Positions 8,765-17,084 of a DNA stretch of 64,000 bases are shown here, piece after piece. The first letter of the stretch is position 1. Every line of letters begins with the position of its first letter. This DNA comes from Pseudomonas sp. GM50. GTDB taxonomy: Bacteria > Pseudomonadota > Gammaproteobacteria > Pseudomonadales > Pseudomonadaceae. The translations under genes were made by a program, and so were the position numbers. The stretch spans positions 1-64,000 of the forward strand of contig NZ_AKJK01000053.1 in NCBI RefSeq assembly GCF_000282375.1, read 5' to 3'. The notes beneath the pieces are model-generated. The model searched no databases, had not been told where the DNA came from, and saw only the letters and a program-made list of their open reading frames with translations.

Positions 8765-9700
8765 TCAGGCAGGCACTGCGTCGAGCATCAGGCGCTGGCG
8801 CACCACGTCGACGAGTTTGTCGGGCTGGAACTTGGAGAGGAAGTTGTCGCAGCCGACCTTCTTGACCATCGAGTCGTTGAAGCTGCCCGACAGCGAGGTG
8901 TGCAAGACCACATAAAGGCTGCGCAAACGGGGGTCGTTACGTATTTCGGTGGTAAGGCGATAGCCGTCCATTTCCGGCATTTCCGCATCGGTGAAGATCA
9001 TCAGCAGCTTGTCAGTCATGACTTCGCCCGTATCGGCCCAGGCCTTGAGCATGTTCAGCGCCTTCAAGCCATCGCTGGCGATGTGCATCTTCACGCCCAA
9101 CTGACCCAAGGTGTCGCGCAATTGCGACAGGGCCACGTTCGAGTCATCCACCAACAGCACTTCACGGCCACGGGCGCGCTCCAGAACCGGGTCGTCGAGT
9201 TTTTCGCGCGATACCTTGGCGTTGTACGGAACGATTTCGGCCAGGACTTTTTCAACATCGATGATTTCCACCAACTGATCATCGACCTTGCTGATGGCCG
9301 TCAGGTAATGCTGGCGACCGGCGCTGGTCGGCGGCGGCAAAATGGCTTCCCAGTTCATGTTGACGATGCGGTCCACGCCACCGACCAGGAACGCCTGCAC
9401 CGAACGGTTGTATTCGGTGACGATGATGGTACTGGTGGGGCTTGGCACCAGCGGACGCATGCCGATGGCTTGGGACAGGTCGATCACCGGCAGCGTCTGG
9501 CCACGCAGGTTGACCACGCCGCAGACAAAGGGATGACGTTGCGGCATCAGGGTCAGCTTCGGCAGCTGCAGCACTTCCTGGACCTTGAAGACGTTGATCG
9601 CAAACAATTGCCGTCCGGCCAGCCGAAACATGAGAATTTCCAGGCGATTCTCACCCACTAGTTGCGTGCGTTGGTCTACCGTGTCGAGAATGCCGGCCAT
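8765..9700 (-). CDS. cheV: Chemotaxis coupling protein CheV (CheW + receiver)
   Basis: 311 residues: an N-terminal CheW domain (about 20-165; INVFKVQEVLQLP and VVNLRGQTLPVIDLSQ) and a C-terminal receiver domain (about 175-305) with LLVDDSNVALSQ and the acceptor Asp in IFTDAEMPEMDGY. It couples chemoreceptors to CheA and is tuned by phosphorylation. The ATG at 9700 has AGGAG 8-12 bases upstream. A near-perfect FliA promoter lies 43-69 bases upstream, placing the gene in the late flagellar class. It stands apart from any che cluster, as extra cheV copies often do in Pseudomonas. Confidence 0.93.
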   Translation of the reverse strand: MAGILDTVDQRTQLVGENRLEILMFRLAGRQLFAINVFKVQEVLQLPKLTLMPQRHPFVCGVVNLRGQTLPVIDLSQAIGMRPLVPSPTSTIIVTEYNRSVQAFLVGGVDRIVNMNWEAILPPPTSAGRQHYLTAISKVDDQLVEIIDVEKVLAEIVPYNAKVSREKLDDPVLERARGREVLLVDDSNVALSQLRDTLGQLGVKMHIASDGLKALNMLKAWADTGEVMTDKLLMIFTDAEMPEMDGYRLTTEIRNDPRLRSLYVVLHTSLSGSFNDSMVKKVGCDNFLSKFQPDKLVDVVRQRLMLDAVPA

Positions 9701-9742
9701 TAATGACTCCTGGGCTTGTTCTGATGAATTCACTAAAGGGAG

Positions 9743-9769
9743 TTATCGGCTGTTTTTGCCGGACCTTGA
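9743..9769 (-). promoter_or_regulatory. Sigma-28 (FliA) promoter of cheV
   Basis: Read on the minus strand: TCAAGGTC, 11 bases, then GCCGATAA. The -10 is identical to the enterobacterial FliA consensus, and TCAAG is the -35 I recall for Pseudomonas FliA. Predicted start near 9735 gives a leader of about 35 bases. Confidence 0.8.
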
Positions 9770-10163
9770 CCCCCAGACAAAATGCCACGATCAAGCATTG
9801 ATGTCACATTAACATCATGCTTTACTGGCTCCGTGATTTTCATCTGCTTCATTCCCTGCGGCGCGACCTCGGTTTGCACGTTAGGTTCCCCTGCGTAAGG
9901 GATTCCCCTAGTAACAATCAGGCCCAACCTGATATTCGCAATATCCAATAGCCATTAATGTGACGCCATTCTCATTGCATGAACGGAGTCAGGCTTTTGT
10001 GTGCGATCGCAGGTCAGTGGCCATCCACCCTCTCGAGTTCCCCAGCCGGCGCTCAAACCTGCCGGAGCACGATCTCACGAAGGCTTGGCAGCGCCGGGAC
10101 GCGTATGGTTCCCGTCGGCACACACGACATTCCCTCATCTGACATGACGTTGTGGAGATAAGC
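9770..10163. other. Intergenic region between cheV and the Hpt-like gene
   Basis: About 390 bases between divergent genes beyond the FliA promoter. It contains the palindrome TGCGATCGCA at 10002-10011 and no convincing promoter for the rightward gene. A minus-strand TTG-initiated frame (9733-9948) runs through the cheV promoter and is not accepted as a gene. Confidence 0.4.
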
Positions 10164-10634
10164 ATGCCGAACGACACCAAAGAGTGGGCTCAACGATTTC
10201 CAGAATTTCTCGTCGAGGCCGAAACACTCTTGGCCAAATCCGAGGAATGCCTGAGTCATTTGCAACTGATCAGCAATGACAAGGACGCCATCGATTGCAT
10301 GCTCAGCACCCTTCTCAAGCTGTCCAGCAAGGCTGATGCCTTGGCCCTGGCGGCGGTGTCGGAGTTCTCGCTGCATATTCATGGATTGCTGAGCCACGCG
10401 CAGAACCACATGGACCTGCACGATCAAGCCCTGGACGCGCTCAAGGACTGCTTCACATTAATGGCCTGGCAACTCGAACTCATCGATCAGACTACCGGCC
10501 AGCTCGGTCTGGATGACAGTGAACAGACCTCACTGATTGAAGCGTTTGCGTTTCAAGTGGGACATAGTCAGTTTCAACCGCCCAGCCACTCCAGACCGTT
10601 CAGGCTCGTTTCGTTCGCGGAACGGCAAGCCTGA
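10164..10634 (+). CDS. Small helical Hpt-like protein lacking the phosphoacceptor His
   Basis: 156 residues, almost all predicted alpha-helical, with no signal peptide or membrane segment. The spacing of residues about 10-110 resembles an Hpt/CheA P1 helical bundle, including a FSLHIHGLLSHAQ helix. Aligned by eye, the position of the phospho-His (HxxKG) is STLLKLSS, with Thr49 and Lys52. If the comparison holds it cannot accept phosphate at that site. ATG 10164 follows GGAG; a GTG at 10152 is less likely. Neighbours are cheV and a sensor kinase, so a scaffold or decoy role is conceivable. Function unknown. Confidence 0.6.
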   Translation: MPNDTKEWAQRFPEFLVEAETLLAKSEECLSHLQLISNDKDAIDCMLSTLLKLSSKADALALAAVSEFSLHIHGLLSHAQNHMDLHDQALDALKDCFTLMAWQLELIDQTTGQLGLDDSEQTSLIEAFAFQVGHSQFQPPSHSRPFRLVSFAERQA

Positions 10635-11114
10635 AATCGCCTTGCCTCTGGCGTGTTGCGCTTTTTATGGTCATGACGTTGCCATATAACTGGGTGCGCT
10701 CATGTCGCAATTGAATATTTCTGACCAATCGACGACAGCTCAAAACAAATAGTTATCCCTGTCTTGACTTCAGATAGTGCCTGTCCAATAAAAACAAAAT
10801 GCCGGGCAATCGATATCTTCCCACGATAAAACTCGACAGTTTTTCCATTATGGAACCATCGTCCAAAAACTATATTTCCTGACGGATAGAGTTATATACC
10901 GAACGCGACCAACGGTATCTTAAGTGTTATTATGCCGACCATTAGTTGACGTCAATTAATGACAGAGTGTCTCCAGACGAGCACATTGAAGTCTGTATTT
11001 CCAGCACTGCACCGCAGCCATTGAAGCCGACTTCACACAACGATTTCCACACACAGACCCGCCAGCCCTTACGGCTAGTCTGCCCGCAGCGAACATCCAT
11101 TGGCTCCATCCGCT
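10635..11114. other. 480-base AT-rich intergenic region with several palindromes
   Basis: Upstream of the sensor kinase gene. Contains TTCCATTATGGAA (10843-10855), the inverted pair ATACCG/CGGTAT (10896-10901 and 10913-10918), and an imperfect 20-base palindrome around TTGACGTCAA (10941-10960). A possible sigma-70 promoter is TTGACT-17-AATAAA near 10764. No gene seen; a frame from a TTG at 10946 overlaps the kinase and looks spurious. Confidence 0.5.
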
Positions 11115-12008
11115 ATGTACGCCAGCCTCAAGTCAATTACCCTGTGGCCACCTTCCCGAAAAAACGCGCGCCGGTTTACGCTTTTGCTGTGTATCTGCTC
11201 GGCGCTTGGCAGCCTGCTGGTCTATAGCTTGTCCATACCTCTGCCGGTGACTCTGCTGGTGCTCAATGGCGCGGCGCTGACCTGTGTCTGGGTGGGACAT
11301 TGTCTCTCGCGCAAGTCGATAAAGTTTCAACCTCAAGAACTGGCTGACCGCCTGCTGCAAGTGCAGGAAAACGAACGCCACCGGCTCAGTCGGGAGCTGC
11401 ATGATGACATCGGTCAATTGCTGACCGCCGCAAAACTTCAAAGTGAATGGCTCAAACGTCGATTGCCCGAAGAACTACAGGGTCAGTGTTCGGTACTCAG
11501 CGATACGCTAGACGAAACCCTGACCAAGGTTCGTGACGTCTCGGCCATCCTCAATCCGCGGCAACTGGCCAGCCTCGGACTGGAAGCCAGTCTGCGTGCG
11601 CATTTACTCAGGACCCTGGCCAATACCTCCGTGCACTGGAGCCTGGAATGCCATCAGCGCTTGACGGGCATACCGGAGGAAATGGCGGTGGCAGCTTTTC
11701 GAATCACTCAAGAAGCAATTACCAATATACTGCGTCACGCCGAGGCCAGTAATCTGTTGGTCCGCCTGCAACGCCTGCCTCAGGGCCTGACGCTGTTGAT
11801 CAGCGACGATGGCCAGGGTTTCGCACCTGCGGCAGATCCCGCTCGCGAGGGGCAACGGGGAATGGCCGGGATGTCGGAACGGATCGATCAGTTAGGTGGC
11901 ACACTGACCGTGAGCAGCGAACCAGGCAAAGGCACTCAAATAGAAGCACTCTTCCCCTGGGCGCCCCGTGCGCTAGAACGGGCCAGTACGAATAAGGTTA
12001 TGCATTGA
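11115..12008 (+). CDS. NarL-type (HisKA_3) membrane sensor histidine kinase
   Basis: 297 residues. Two closely spaced membrane segments near residues 17-60 leave almost no periplasmic domain. A cytoplasmic HisKA_3 domain carries the phosphorylation motif SRELHDDIGQLL, and the HATPase_c domain carries ITQEAITNILRHAEAS, SDDGQGF and GMAGMSERIDQLGG. It should phosphorylate the LuxR-type regulator whose start codon overlaps its stop. The ATG at 11115 has no good Shine-Dalgarno; a TTG at 11100 is the alternative. With so little extracytoplasmic sequence it probably senses a membrane or internal cue. Confidence 0.88.
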   Translation: MYASLKSITLWPPSRKNARRFTLLLCICSALGSLLVYSLSIPLPVTLLVLNGAALTCVWVGHCLSRKSIKFQPQELADRLLQVQENERHRLSRELHDDIGQLLTAAKLQSEWLKRRLPEELQGQCSVLSDTLDETLTKVRDVSAILNPRQLASLGLEASLRAHLLRTLANTSVHWSLECHQRLTGIPEEMAVAAFRITQEAITNILRHAEASNLLVRLQRLPQGLTLLISDDGQGFAPAADPAREGQRGMAGMSERIDQLGGTLTVSSEPGKGTQIEALFPWAPRALERASTNKVMH

Positions 12009-12664
12009 CTTGTAACTTACTTCTGGTGGACGACCACTCGCTGATCAGGGCTGGCGTGCGCGCCCTGGTGCTGGATATTCCCGGCTATGCGGTAATCGGG
12101 GAGGCCAATGACGGCTCGCAGTTGGTCGAGATGGTCGAGCAGCTATCCCCTGACATCATTCTGCTGGATATTTCCATGAAGGAAACCGGTGGCCTTGAAG
12201 CCTTGCAACGACTCAAACGAGTGCGCCCGCAGTGCAAAGTGCTCATCCTGTCGATGCACACCGACCCGGCGCTCATCATGCAGGCACTGGAGTCTGGGGC
12301 TCATGGCTACCTGCTCAAGGACACCACGGCCACCGAACTCGAACATGCCCTGGATGCCTTGCGCAATAACGAACGCTACCTGAGTCCGGCCATTGCCCAT
12401 ACCGTCATCAACCAGGCGCTGACCCGAACCCAGAAAAATCAGACGCAAACCCAGGACTCGCACAATCTGACGGCACGTCAGCTGGAAATCCTGCGACTGA
12501 TTGTTCGCGGCAAATCCACCCGGGAAATCGCCAATGGCCTGGGTCTGAGCATCAAGACTGTCGAAACCCACCGCTCGCAGATCATGAAACGCTTGCAGAT
12601 CTACGATGTGGCCGGCCTGGTGCTGTTCGCCGTGCGCGAGCAAATTATCAGTCTGGACGATTAG
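12005..12664 (+). CDS. LuxR/NarL-family response regulator
   Basis: 219 residues: receiver domain (about 1-120) with LLLVDDHSLIRAG and the acceptor Asp in IILLDISMKETGG, then a LuxR-type helix-turn-helix (about 150-215; LTARQLEILRLIVRGKSTREIA). The start is a TTG overlapping the kinase TGA as TTGA, and there is no in-frame ATG before residue 43, so translation is probably coupled to the kinase. It overlaps the convergent yegS by 17 bases. Target genes unknown; the palindromes at 10843-10960 are candidate self-regulatory sites. Confidence 0.9.
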   Translation: MTCNLLLVDDHSLIRAGVRALVLDIPGYAVIGEANDGSQLVEMVEQLSPDIILLDISMKETGGLEALQRLKRVRPQCKVLILSMHTDPALIMQALESGAHGYLLKDTTATELEHALDALRNNERYLSPAIAHTVINQALTRTQKNQTQTQDSHNLTARQLEILRLIVRGKSTREIANGLGLSIKTVETHRSQIMKRLQIYDVAGLVLFAVREQIISLDD

Positions 12665-13565
12665 CTGGATTCGAGACGCTCAATAGCGGCGAGCCCTTGG
12701 GCAAATGCACCCGCAATGCTGCCGGGCGCACCGAGAAACGCAGACTATCGCCCTCCAGAGGTTCACCATCAAGGTTGATATAAAGGCCCTCCGAGACTTT
12801 GATCTCGACCCATGGCAAGCGAGCTCGCACAAACATGTTGTCAATGCCGAAACCATCGGCCAGCAAATCTTTCAAGGTACCGACCACTTCCTGTGGCGCG
12901 GGCAAAATGCTGATATCCAGCAGACCATCGTCGGCCAGCGCCTGCGGGCACAACACATGACCACCGCCAGCCTGTCGACCATTGCCAATGCCCAATGCCA
13001 GCAATTCGCCGCTCCAGTGAAAATCCGGCCCCTGCAACTCGCCATAGGCCGCATGCAACTCACTGAAGCGCGATAAACCCGTGAAGAGATAAGCGGCGCC
13101 TCCAAGGATTTTTTTCAGATCCTCGGAGGTATTGGCCGTGACCTGACTGCCAAAGCCGCCGGTGGCCATGTTCAGGAAAACCTGACCGCCGACTTCTCCC
13201 AGATCAATGGTTCGCGGGGCAGCCTCCAGAAGATCCAACGCCTGAGCGGGCTCCAGAGGCACACCGGCAGCGCGAGCAAAATCGTTGGCGGTGCCCAAGG
13301 GCAAAAGTACCAGACTGGCCTGCGTCGAATGCGCCGCCATGGCTTCGGCGATATCACGCAAGGTACCGTCGCCGCCGCCGGCAATCAGTTGCGTATAGCC
13401 TGCCGTCAGCGCTTCTTCCACCAATCGCTGCGCATCACCGGCCTCCCAGGTCAGCCGAACAGCCAGTTTCCAGCCCTGCTGGCGTTTGCCTTCGACGGCT
13501 GCACGGACCTCCTCATTGAGTGCCTGCTTGCCATGCAGAATCAACAGTGCCTTGCGCTCGCTCAT
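12648..13565 (-). CDS. yegS: Lipid kinase YegS-like
   Basis: 305-residue diacylglycerol kinase-fold enzyme, the usual YegS length. The nucleotide-binding motif IAGGGDGTLRDIAEA is near residue 60, followed by LPLGTANDFARAAG and a C-terminal beta domain with INLDGEPLEG. YegS phosphorylates lipids such as phosphatidylglycerol in vitro. The ATG at 13565 is preferred over an upstream in-frame start at 13622. An inverted repeat CATATCC/GGATATG lies immediately upstream in the leader. Confidence 0.93.
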   Translation of the reverse strand: MSERKALLILHGKQALNEEVRAAVEGKRQQGWKLAVRLTWEAGDAQRLVEEALTAGYTQLIAGGGDGTLRDIAEAMAAHSTQASLVLLPLGTANDFARAAGVPLEPAQALDLLEAAPRTIDLGEVGGQVFLNMATGGFGSQVTANTSEDLKKILGGAAYLFTGLSRFSELHAAYGELQGPDFHWSGELLALGIGNGRQAGGGHVLCPQALADDGLLDISILPAPQEVVGTLKDLLADGFGIDNMFVRARLPWVEIKVSEGLYINLDGEPLEGDSLRFSVRPAALRVHLPKGSPLLSVSNPANRPD

Positions 13566-13890
13566 TTTTGCCACTCCCATATCCGCAATTCCATGGGATA
13601 TGTTGACCTCGCGGCGCCTCATAAAAGTCGCAGGAATTTGAATTATTTCCAGGGAAAGGAAAGGTGAGTCCTACAGAGCGGTATTTTTTCTTACAAAACG
13701 TGAGGAATCGGCTCAATTGACCCAGCAGGGCAATTGGTACACCGTTGTGTCTCGATTATCAGTCATCACCCGTTAATTTACACAGGGACGTGAAAAACAA
13801 TGAATGGAACCCCCTTAAGGGCCTCAAAAAGCGCAGGCAATAACGGCATCGGCCACTTGAATGGTTTTAATGCAAGGAGCCAGTTACTCC
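13566..13890. other. Intergenic region between yegS and a small membrane protein gene
   Basis: 325 bases. Holds the inverted repeat CATATCC (13578-13584)/GGATATG (13596-13602), placed to act in the yegS leader. No clear promoter hexamers or terminator otherwise. Confidence 0.4.
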
Positions 13891-14199
13891 ATGCAAAGCC
13901 ATGACCTCAGACTACCGGTAACTCCGGTGGCGCCGTTCGCAGAAAATCGCGCCAATCATCAGGCTGAACTCAAAAACAGCGCAAAGCCCGCCGGAGAAGT
14001 TGATATGGAACCTCGCGTCATTGAACTGGAGACACACCTCAAATACATCCGAAGAGACATGGATGAAGTCCGGGGTGACGTCAAATCCATCAAACACAGA
14101 CTTGCCTATTCAGCTGGCGGAACAGCCGTGATCCTGGGACTTCTGACCTGGATCGCCAACAGTCGCTTCGACCAGGTCGTGACACTTCTGGCGCATTAA
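13891..14199 (+). CDS. Small coiled-coil protein with C-terminal membrane segment
   Basis: 102 residues. A polar N-terminal 35 residues is followed by a coiled-coil stretch (IELETHLKYIRRDMDEVR and onward) and one C-terminal membrane helix (GGTAVILGLLTWIA). The layout is like the small XhlA family of phage and hemolysin-associated proteins, but no phage gene is nearby. Starts at 13891 (AAGGAG 12 bases upstream) or at 14005 (GGAG 8 bases upstream, giving 64 residues); both are workable. Function not recognised. Confidence 0.65.
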   Translation: MQSHDLRLPVTPVAPFAENRANHQAELKNSAKPAGEVDMEPRVIELETHLKYIRRDMDEVRGDVKSIKHRLAYSAGGTAVILGLLTWIANSRFDQVVTLLAH

Positions 14200-14211
14200 G
14201 GAATGGTCATG

Positions 14212-14246
14212 CACGCAAGCCCAATGCGATCAACCGGGCTTGCGTG
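14212..14246. terminator. Stem-loop between the small membrane protein gene and moeA
   Basis: Perfect 11-base arms CACGCAAGCCC and GGGCTTGCGTG with a 13-base loop, between two convergent genes. No clear T run, so termination is likely but not certain. Confidence 0.65.
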
Positions 14247-14264
14247 ACAAAACCAGCGCCTGTA

Positions 14265-15491
14265 TCAGCTCAAGACTTCACTCAGCGGGATGAAGCTCAC
14301 ACAATCACCCTCGATCAGCGTACGGTCCTCCAGCACTTCAACCAGACCGTCAGCCCAGGCAGCACTGCGCAGTACGCCAGAGCTCTGATTCCTGTAGATG
14401 ATTGCCCGGCCATTCTCCAGACGTCCGCGCAAGTACTCACGTCGGTTACCAGCCTTTGGCCAGACAAACCCTGCCGGCACCTGAAACTTCAAGGGCTCGA
14501 CCTCTTTTACGCCTTGGCGGCGCAAGAGGTAGGGCCTTGCCAACAAAGCAAACGTCACCAGGGTCGATGCCGGATTGCCGGGTAAACCAATCACAGGCAC
14601 GCCGCGAAAATGCCCGAACGTCAGTGGTTTGCCTGGTTTGATGGCAAGCTTCCACAGAGTCAATTCGCCCTCTTCCCGCAAGGCAATGCCCAGAAAGTCA
14701 GCCTCTCCCACCGATACGCCACCGGTCGAGAGAATCAGGTCGACATCCTTCAACTCACCGAGGCGGGCACGAGTGGTCGCTAAATCATCGGGAAGAATAC
14801 CGGCATCGATCACCTCACAACCCAAGCGCTGCAACCAGCTGCAGAGCAATACCCGATTGCTGTTGTAGATCTGTCCCGGCCCAAGGGCCTGACCGGGCTC
14901 AATCAACTCATCACCGGTAGACAAGACCGCAACACGAGTTTTGCGAACCACGTCCAGCTCAGCGCATCCCAGCGATGCCGCCAGCCCCTGCTCGATAGGC
15001 CCCAGACGTGTTCCGGCGGGCAAGATCAGCTCACCGACGGTGGCTTCCTGACCTTGTGGACGGATGTTCTGTCCCGGAGTCATGGTCTCGGTGAAACGTA
15101 CCCGCTCATCTGCCTGAACCTCGGCGTTCTCCTGCATCTCGACACAGTCGGCACCTGCGGGCACAGGCGCGCCGGTGAAGATCCGCGCACAGGTACCCGG
15201 CTTCAAGGGCTCCGGGGCCTGGCCTGCAAAAATCTTCTGACTGACCACCAACGGCTCTCCCGTCCAGTCGGCCAGATGCAAGGCGTAACCGTCCATGGCA
15301 CTGTTGGGCCAAGGCGGCAAATCAAGTGTCGAGACCAGGTCAGTGGCCAGTACACGCCCCTGAACCTGCGCCAACGGCAAGCGTTCGTGCTCACGAATCT
15401 TCGTGGCGTCGGCCATTTCCAGTAAACGCGCCAGTGCCACTTCGACAGCCATCAGACTGCCAGTCTTGCCTGGCTTACCCGCGCGATTCAC
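14265..15491 (-). CDS. moeA: Molybdopterin molybdenumtransferase MoeA
   Basis: 408 residues, normal for MoeA, which inserts molybdate into adenylylated molybdopterin. Recognised by PPWPNSAMDGYAL near the N-terminus, the GAPVPAGADCVEMQE segment, and the MoCF-binding domain with STGDELIEPG and LSTGGVSVGEADF; the end is the small MoeA C-terminal domain. The GTG at 15491 overlaps the moaB stop by 17 bases, which suggests coupling; an in-frame ATG at 15452 is the alternative. Transcribed with moaB. Confidence 0.95.
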   Translation of the reverse strand: MNRAGKPGKTGSLMAVEVALARLLEMADATKIREHERLPLAQVQGRVLATDLVSTLDLPPWPNSAMDGYALHLADWTGEPLVVSQKIFAGQAPEPLKPGTCARIFTGAPVPAGADCVEMQENAEVQADERVRFTETMTPGQNIRPQGQEATVGELILPAGTRLGPIEQGLAASLGCAELDVVRKTRVAVLSTGDELIEPGQALGPGQIYNSNRVLLCSWLQRLGCEVIDAGILPDDLATTRARLGELKDVDLILSTGGVSVGEADFLGIALREEGELTLWKLAIKPGKPLTFGHFRGVPVIGLPGNPASTLVTFALLARPYLLRRQGVKEVEPLKFQVPAGFVWPKAGNRREYLRGRLENGRAIIYRNQSSGVLRSAAWADGLVEVLEDRTLIEGDCVSFIPLSEVLS

Positions 15492-16014
15492 AGGGTGCCG
15501 CCTGTTTCAGGTGGGCCACGAAATTGCACGGACGGTGGCGCGAATCCAGTTGCTCGGCAAGAATGCCGTCCCAACCGGTGCGCACCGCGTTGGTCGAGCC
15601 CGGCAAGCAGCACACCAGCGTGCCATTGGCCAGACCGGCCAAGGCCCGGGACTGCACTGTCGAGGTGCCGATATCCGCTACCGATATCTGCCGGAACAAC
15701 TCACCAAAACCATCGACCTGTTTATCTAGCAGGCAACTCACGGCTTCGGGCGTGCTGTCGCGACCGGTAAACCCGGTACCGCCGGTGATCAGCACCACTT
15801 GCACGACCTCATCGGCAATCCAGTTGGCGACTTGCGCGCGAATTTTGTAGAGGTCATCTTTAAGCAGTACACGGGCCGCCAGGTTATGACCGGCAGCGCT
15901 CAAACGGTCGACGAAGACCTGGCCTGAGGTATCGGTTTCCAGGGTACGGGTATCGCTGACAGTCAGCACCGCGATGTTGAGCGGTGCGAAAGGTACATCA
16001 GCCTTGGCTTTCAT
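15475..16014 (-). CDS. moaB: Molybdenum cofactor biosynthesis protein MoaB
   Basis: 179-residue MoaB/MogA-family protein, which adenylylates molybdopterin before molybdate insertion. Motifs are IAVLTVSDTRTLETDTSG near the N-terminus and LITGGTGFTGRDSTPEAV in the MoCF-binding domain. First gene of the moaB-moeA unit; divergent from mobA with an 81-base gap that must hold both promoters. Confidence 0.93.
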   Translation of the reverse strand: MKAKADVPFAPLNIAVLTVSDTRTLETDTSGQVFVDRLSAAGHNLAARVLLKDDLYKIRAQVANWIADEVVQVVLITGGTGFTGRDSTPEAVSCLLDKQVDGFGELFRQISVADIGTSTVQSRALAGLANGTLVCCLPGSTNAVRTGWDGILAEQLDSRHRPCNFVAHLKQAAPCESRG

Positions 16015-16095
16015 AGGCTCGTCCAGTTGTAGGAGAAACAGCCCGGTGTTATATCACAGCGCCTCATTTTTTCGCCGCCCCCATGGAGAAGTGCG

Positions 16096-16698
16096 ATGAC
16101 CTCGAATACACCTCTGGCGCCCTGCTCCATTCTGCTCCTGGCCGGCGGTCGCGGCCAACGCATGGGCGGTCAGGACAAGGGTTTGCTGGATTGGCACGGC
16201 GAGCCACTGATCGCGCATCTGCACCGTAAGACGCGCCCACTGAGTGATGACCTGATCATCTCCTGCAACAGAAACCTGGAAAAATATGCGCCTTATGCGG
16301 ATCAGTTGGTCCATGACGACGAAGGCGACTTTCCGGGGCCGTTGGCGGGTATTCGCGCAGGCCTGAAGGCGGCCCGTCATGCCTGCTTGCTTGTGCTGCC
16401 TTGCGATGTGCCACGCATCGATGCCGCGCTGCTCCAGAACATGCGTGAAACTGCCGGGCAGCATCCGGACAAACCGCTGATGCTGCGCCATGGCGAACAC
16501 TGGGAACCCTTGCTGTGCATGATTCCTGTCGCCCTTTCAGCGGCTTTCGAGACTGCCTGGAACGAAGGTGAGCGCAGCCCGGGTCGCCTTATGCGCAAAC
16601 TGGGCGCCACTGCCCTGCAATGCCCGGATAACGACCCTCGCCTGGCCAATCTCAATACGCCGGAACTGTTAAGCACACATCACACTGTGTCAGACTGA
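16096..16698 (+). CDS. mobA: Molybdenum cofactor guanylyltransferase MobA
   Basis: 200 residues. Transfers GMP from GTP to Mo-molybdopterin to make the bis-MGD cofactor of DMSO-reductase-family enzymes. The nucleotidyltransferase signature [19 protein letters not shown] is at the N-terminus, and the metal-site segment [10 protein letters not shown] lies near residue 98. Divergent from moaB-moeA, so the last Moco steps are grouped here. Confidence 0.95.
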   Translation: MTSNTPLAPCSILLLAGGRGQRMGGQDKGLLDWHGEPLIAHLHRKTRPLSDDLIISCNRNLEKYAPYADQLVHDDEGDFPGPLAGIRAGLKAARHACLLVLPCDVPRIDAALLQNMRETAGQHPDKPLMLRHGEHWEPLLCMIPVALSAAFETAWNEGERSPGRLMRKLGATALQCPDNDPRLANLNTPELLSTHHTVSD

Positions 16699-16774
16699 CA
16701 CGCGAAGGAACTTGCGCGCGTTGTATACGTCTCAAGCTCAGCAATCAAAAGAATTTCCATTCGGAGACACACCC

Positions 16775-16996
16775 ATGACCCAACGGACCCTCGCCACTTT
16801 CATGCTCGCACTGGGCCTTGCGACCCTCGCCGGTTGCGCATCGCCTACAGTGATCACCTTGAATGACGGTCGAGAAATCCAGGCCGTCGACGCGCCTAAG
16901 TACGATGAAGAATCGGGCTTTTACGAGTTCGAACAACTGGATGGAAAACACACCCGCGTCAACAAGGATCAGGTTCGCACCGTTAAAGAGCTGTAA
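16775..16996 (+). CDS. Small YgdI/YgdR-like lipoprotein (DUF903)
   Basis: 73 residues with a lipoprotein signal peptide whose lipobox is LAGCAS (Cys near residue 22). The mature part is one small SH3-like domain with VITLNDGREIQAVDAPKYDEESGFYEFEQ, as in the YgdI/YgdR family. CGGAGA precedes the ATG at 16775. Function unknown. A terminator directly follows, so it is probably its own unit. Confidence 0.9.
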   Translation: MTQRTLATFMLALGLATLAGCASPTVITLNDGREIQAVDAPKYDEESGFYEFEQLDGKHTRVNKDQVRTVKEL

Positions 16997-17020
16997 TCTT
17001 TGCGGCGACACCAGATACAG

Positions 17021-17048
17021 AAAAGCCCGCTTTAAAAGCGGGCTTTTT
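17021..17048. terminator. Rho-independent terminator after the lipoprotein gene
   Basis: AAAAGCCCGCTTT and its complement around a very short loop, with A and T runs on both sides. It can serve this gene and the convergent pseudouridine synthase. Confidence 0.9.
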
Positions 17049-17084
17049 CGTGGGTGAAGAAAAGCAGAGTCGTTAGCCCTGTGA

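Noticed and set aside
9733..9948. Minus-strand 71-residue frame upstream of cheV
   Set aside because: Starts at TTG without a Shine-Dalgarno and runs through the FliA promoter of cheV; no recognisable motif.
10002..10011. TGCGATCGCA palindrome as an operator
   Set aside because: Only 10 bases, single copy in the region and no promoter next to it; could be chance at this GC content.
10946..11227. 93-residue frame before and overlapping the sensor kinase
   Set aside because: TTG start, overlaps the kinase in another frame, composition unlike a folded protein; probably a shadow.
14265..16698. Moco riboswitch upstream of moaB or mobA
   Set aside because: Only 81 bases separate the two starts and no long structured leader is visible.
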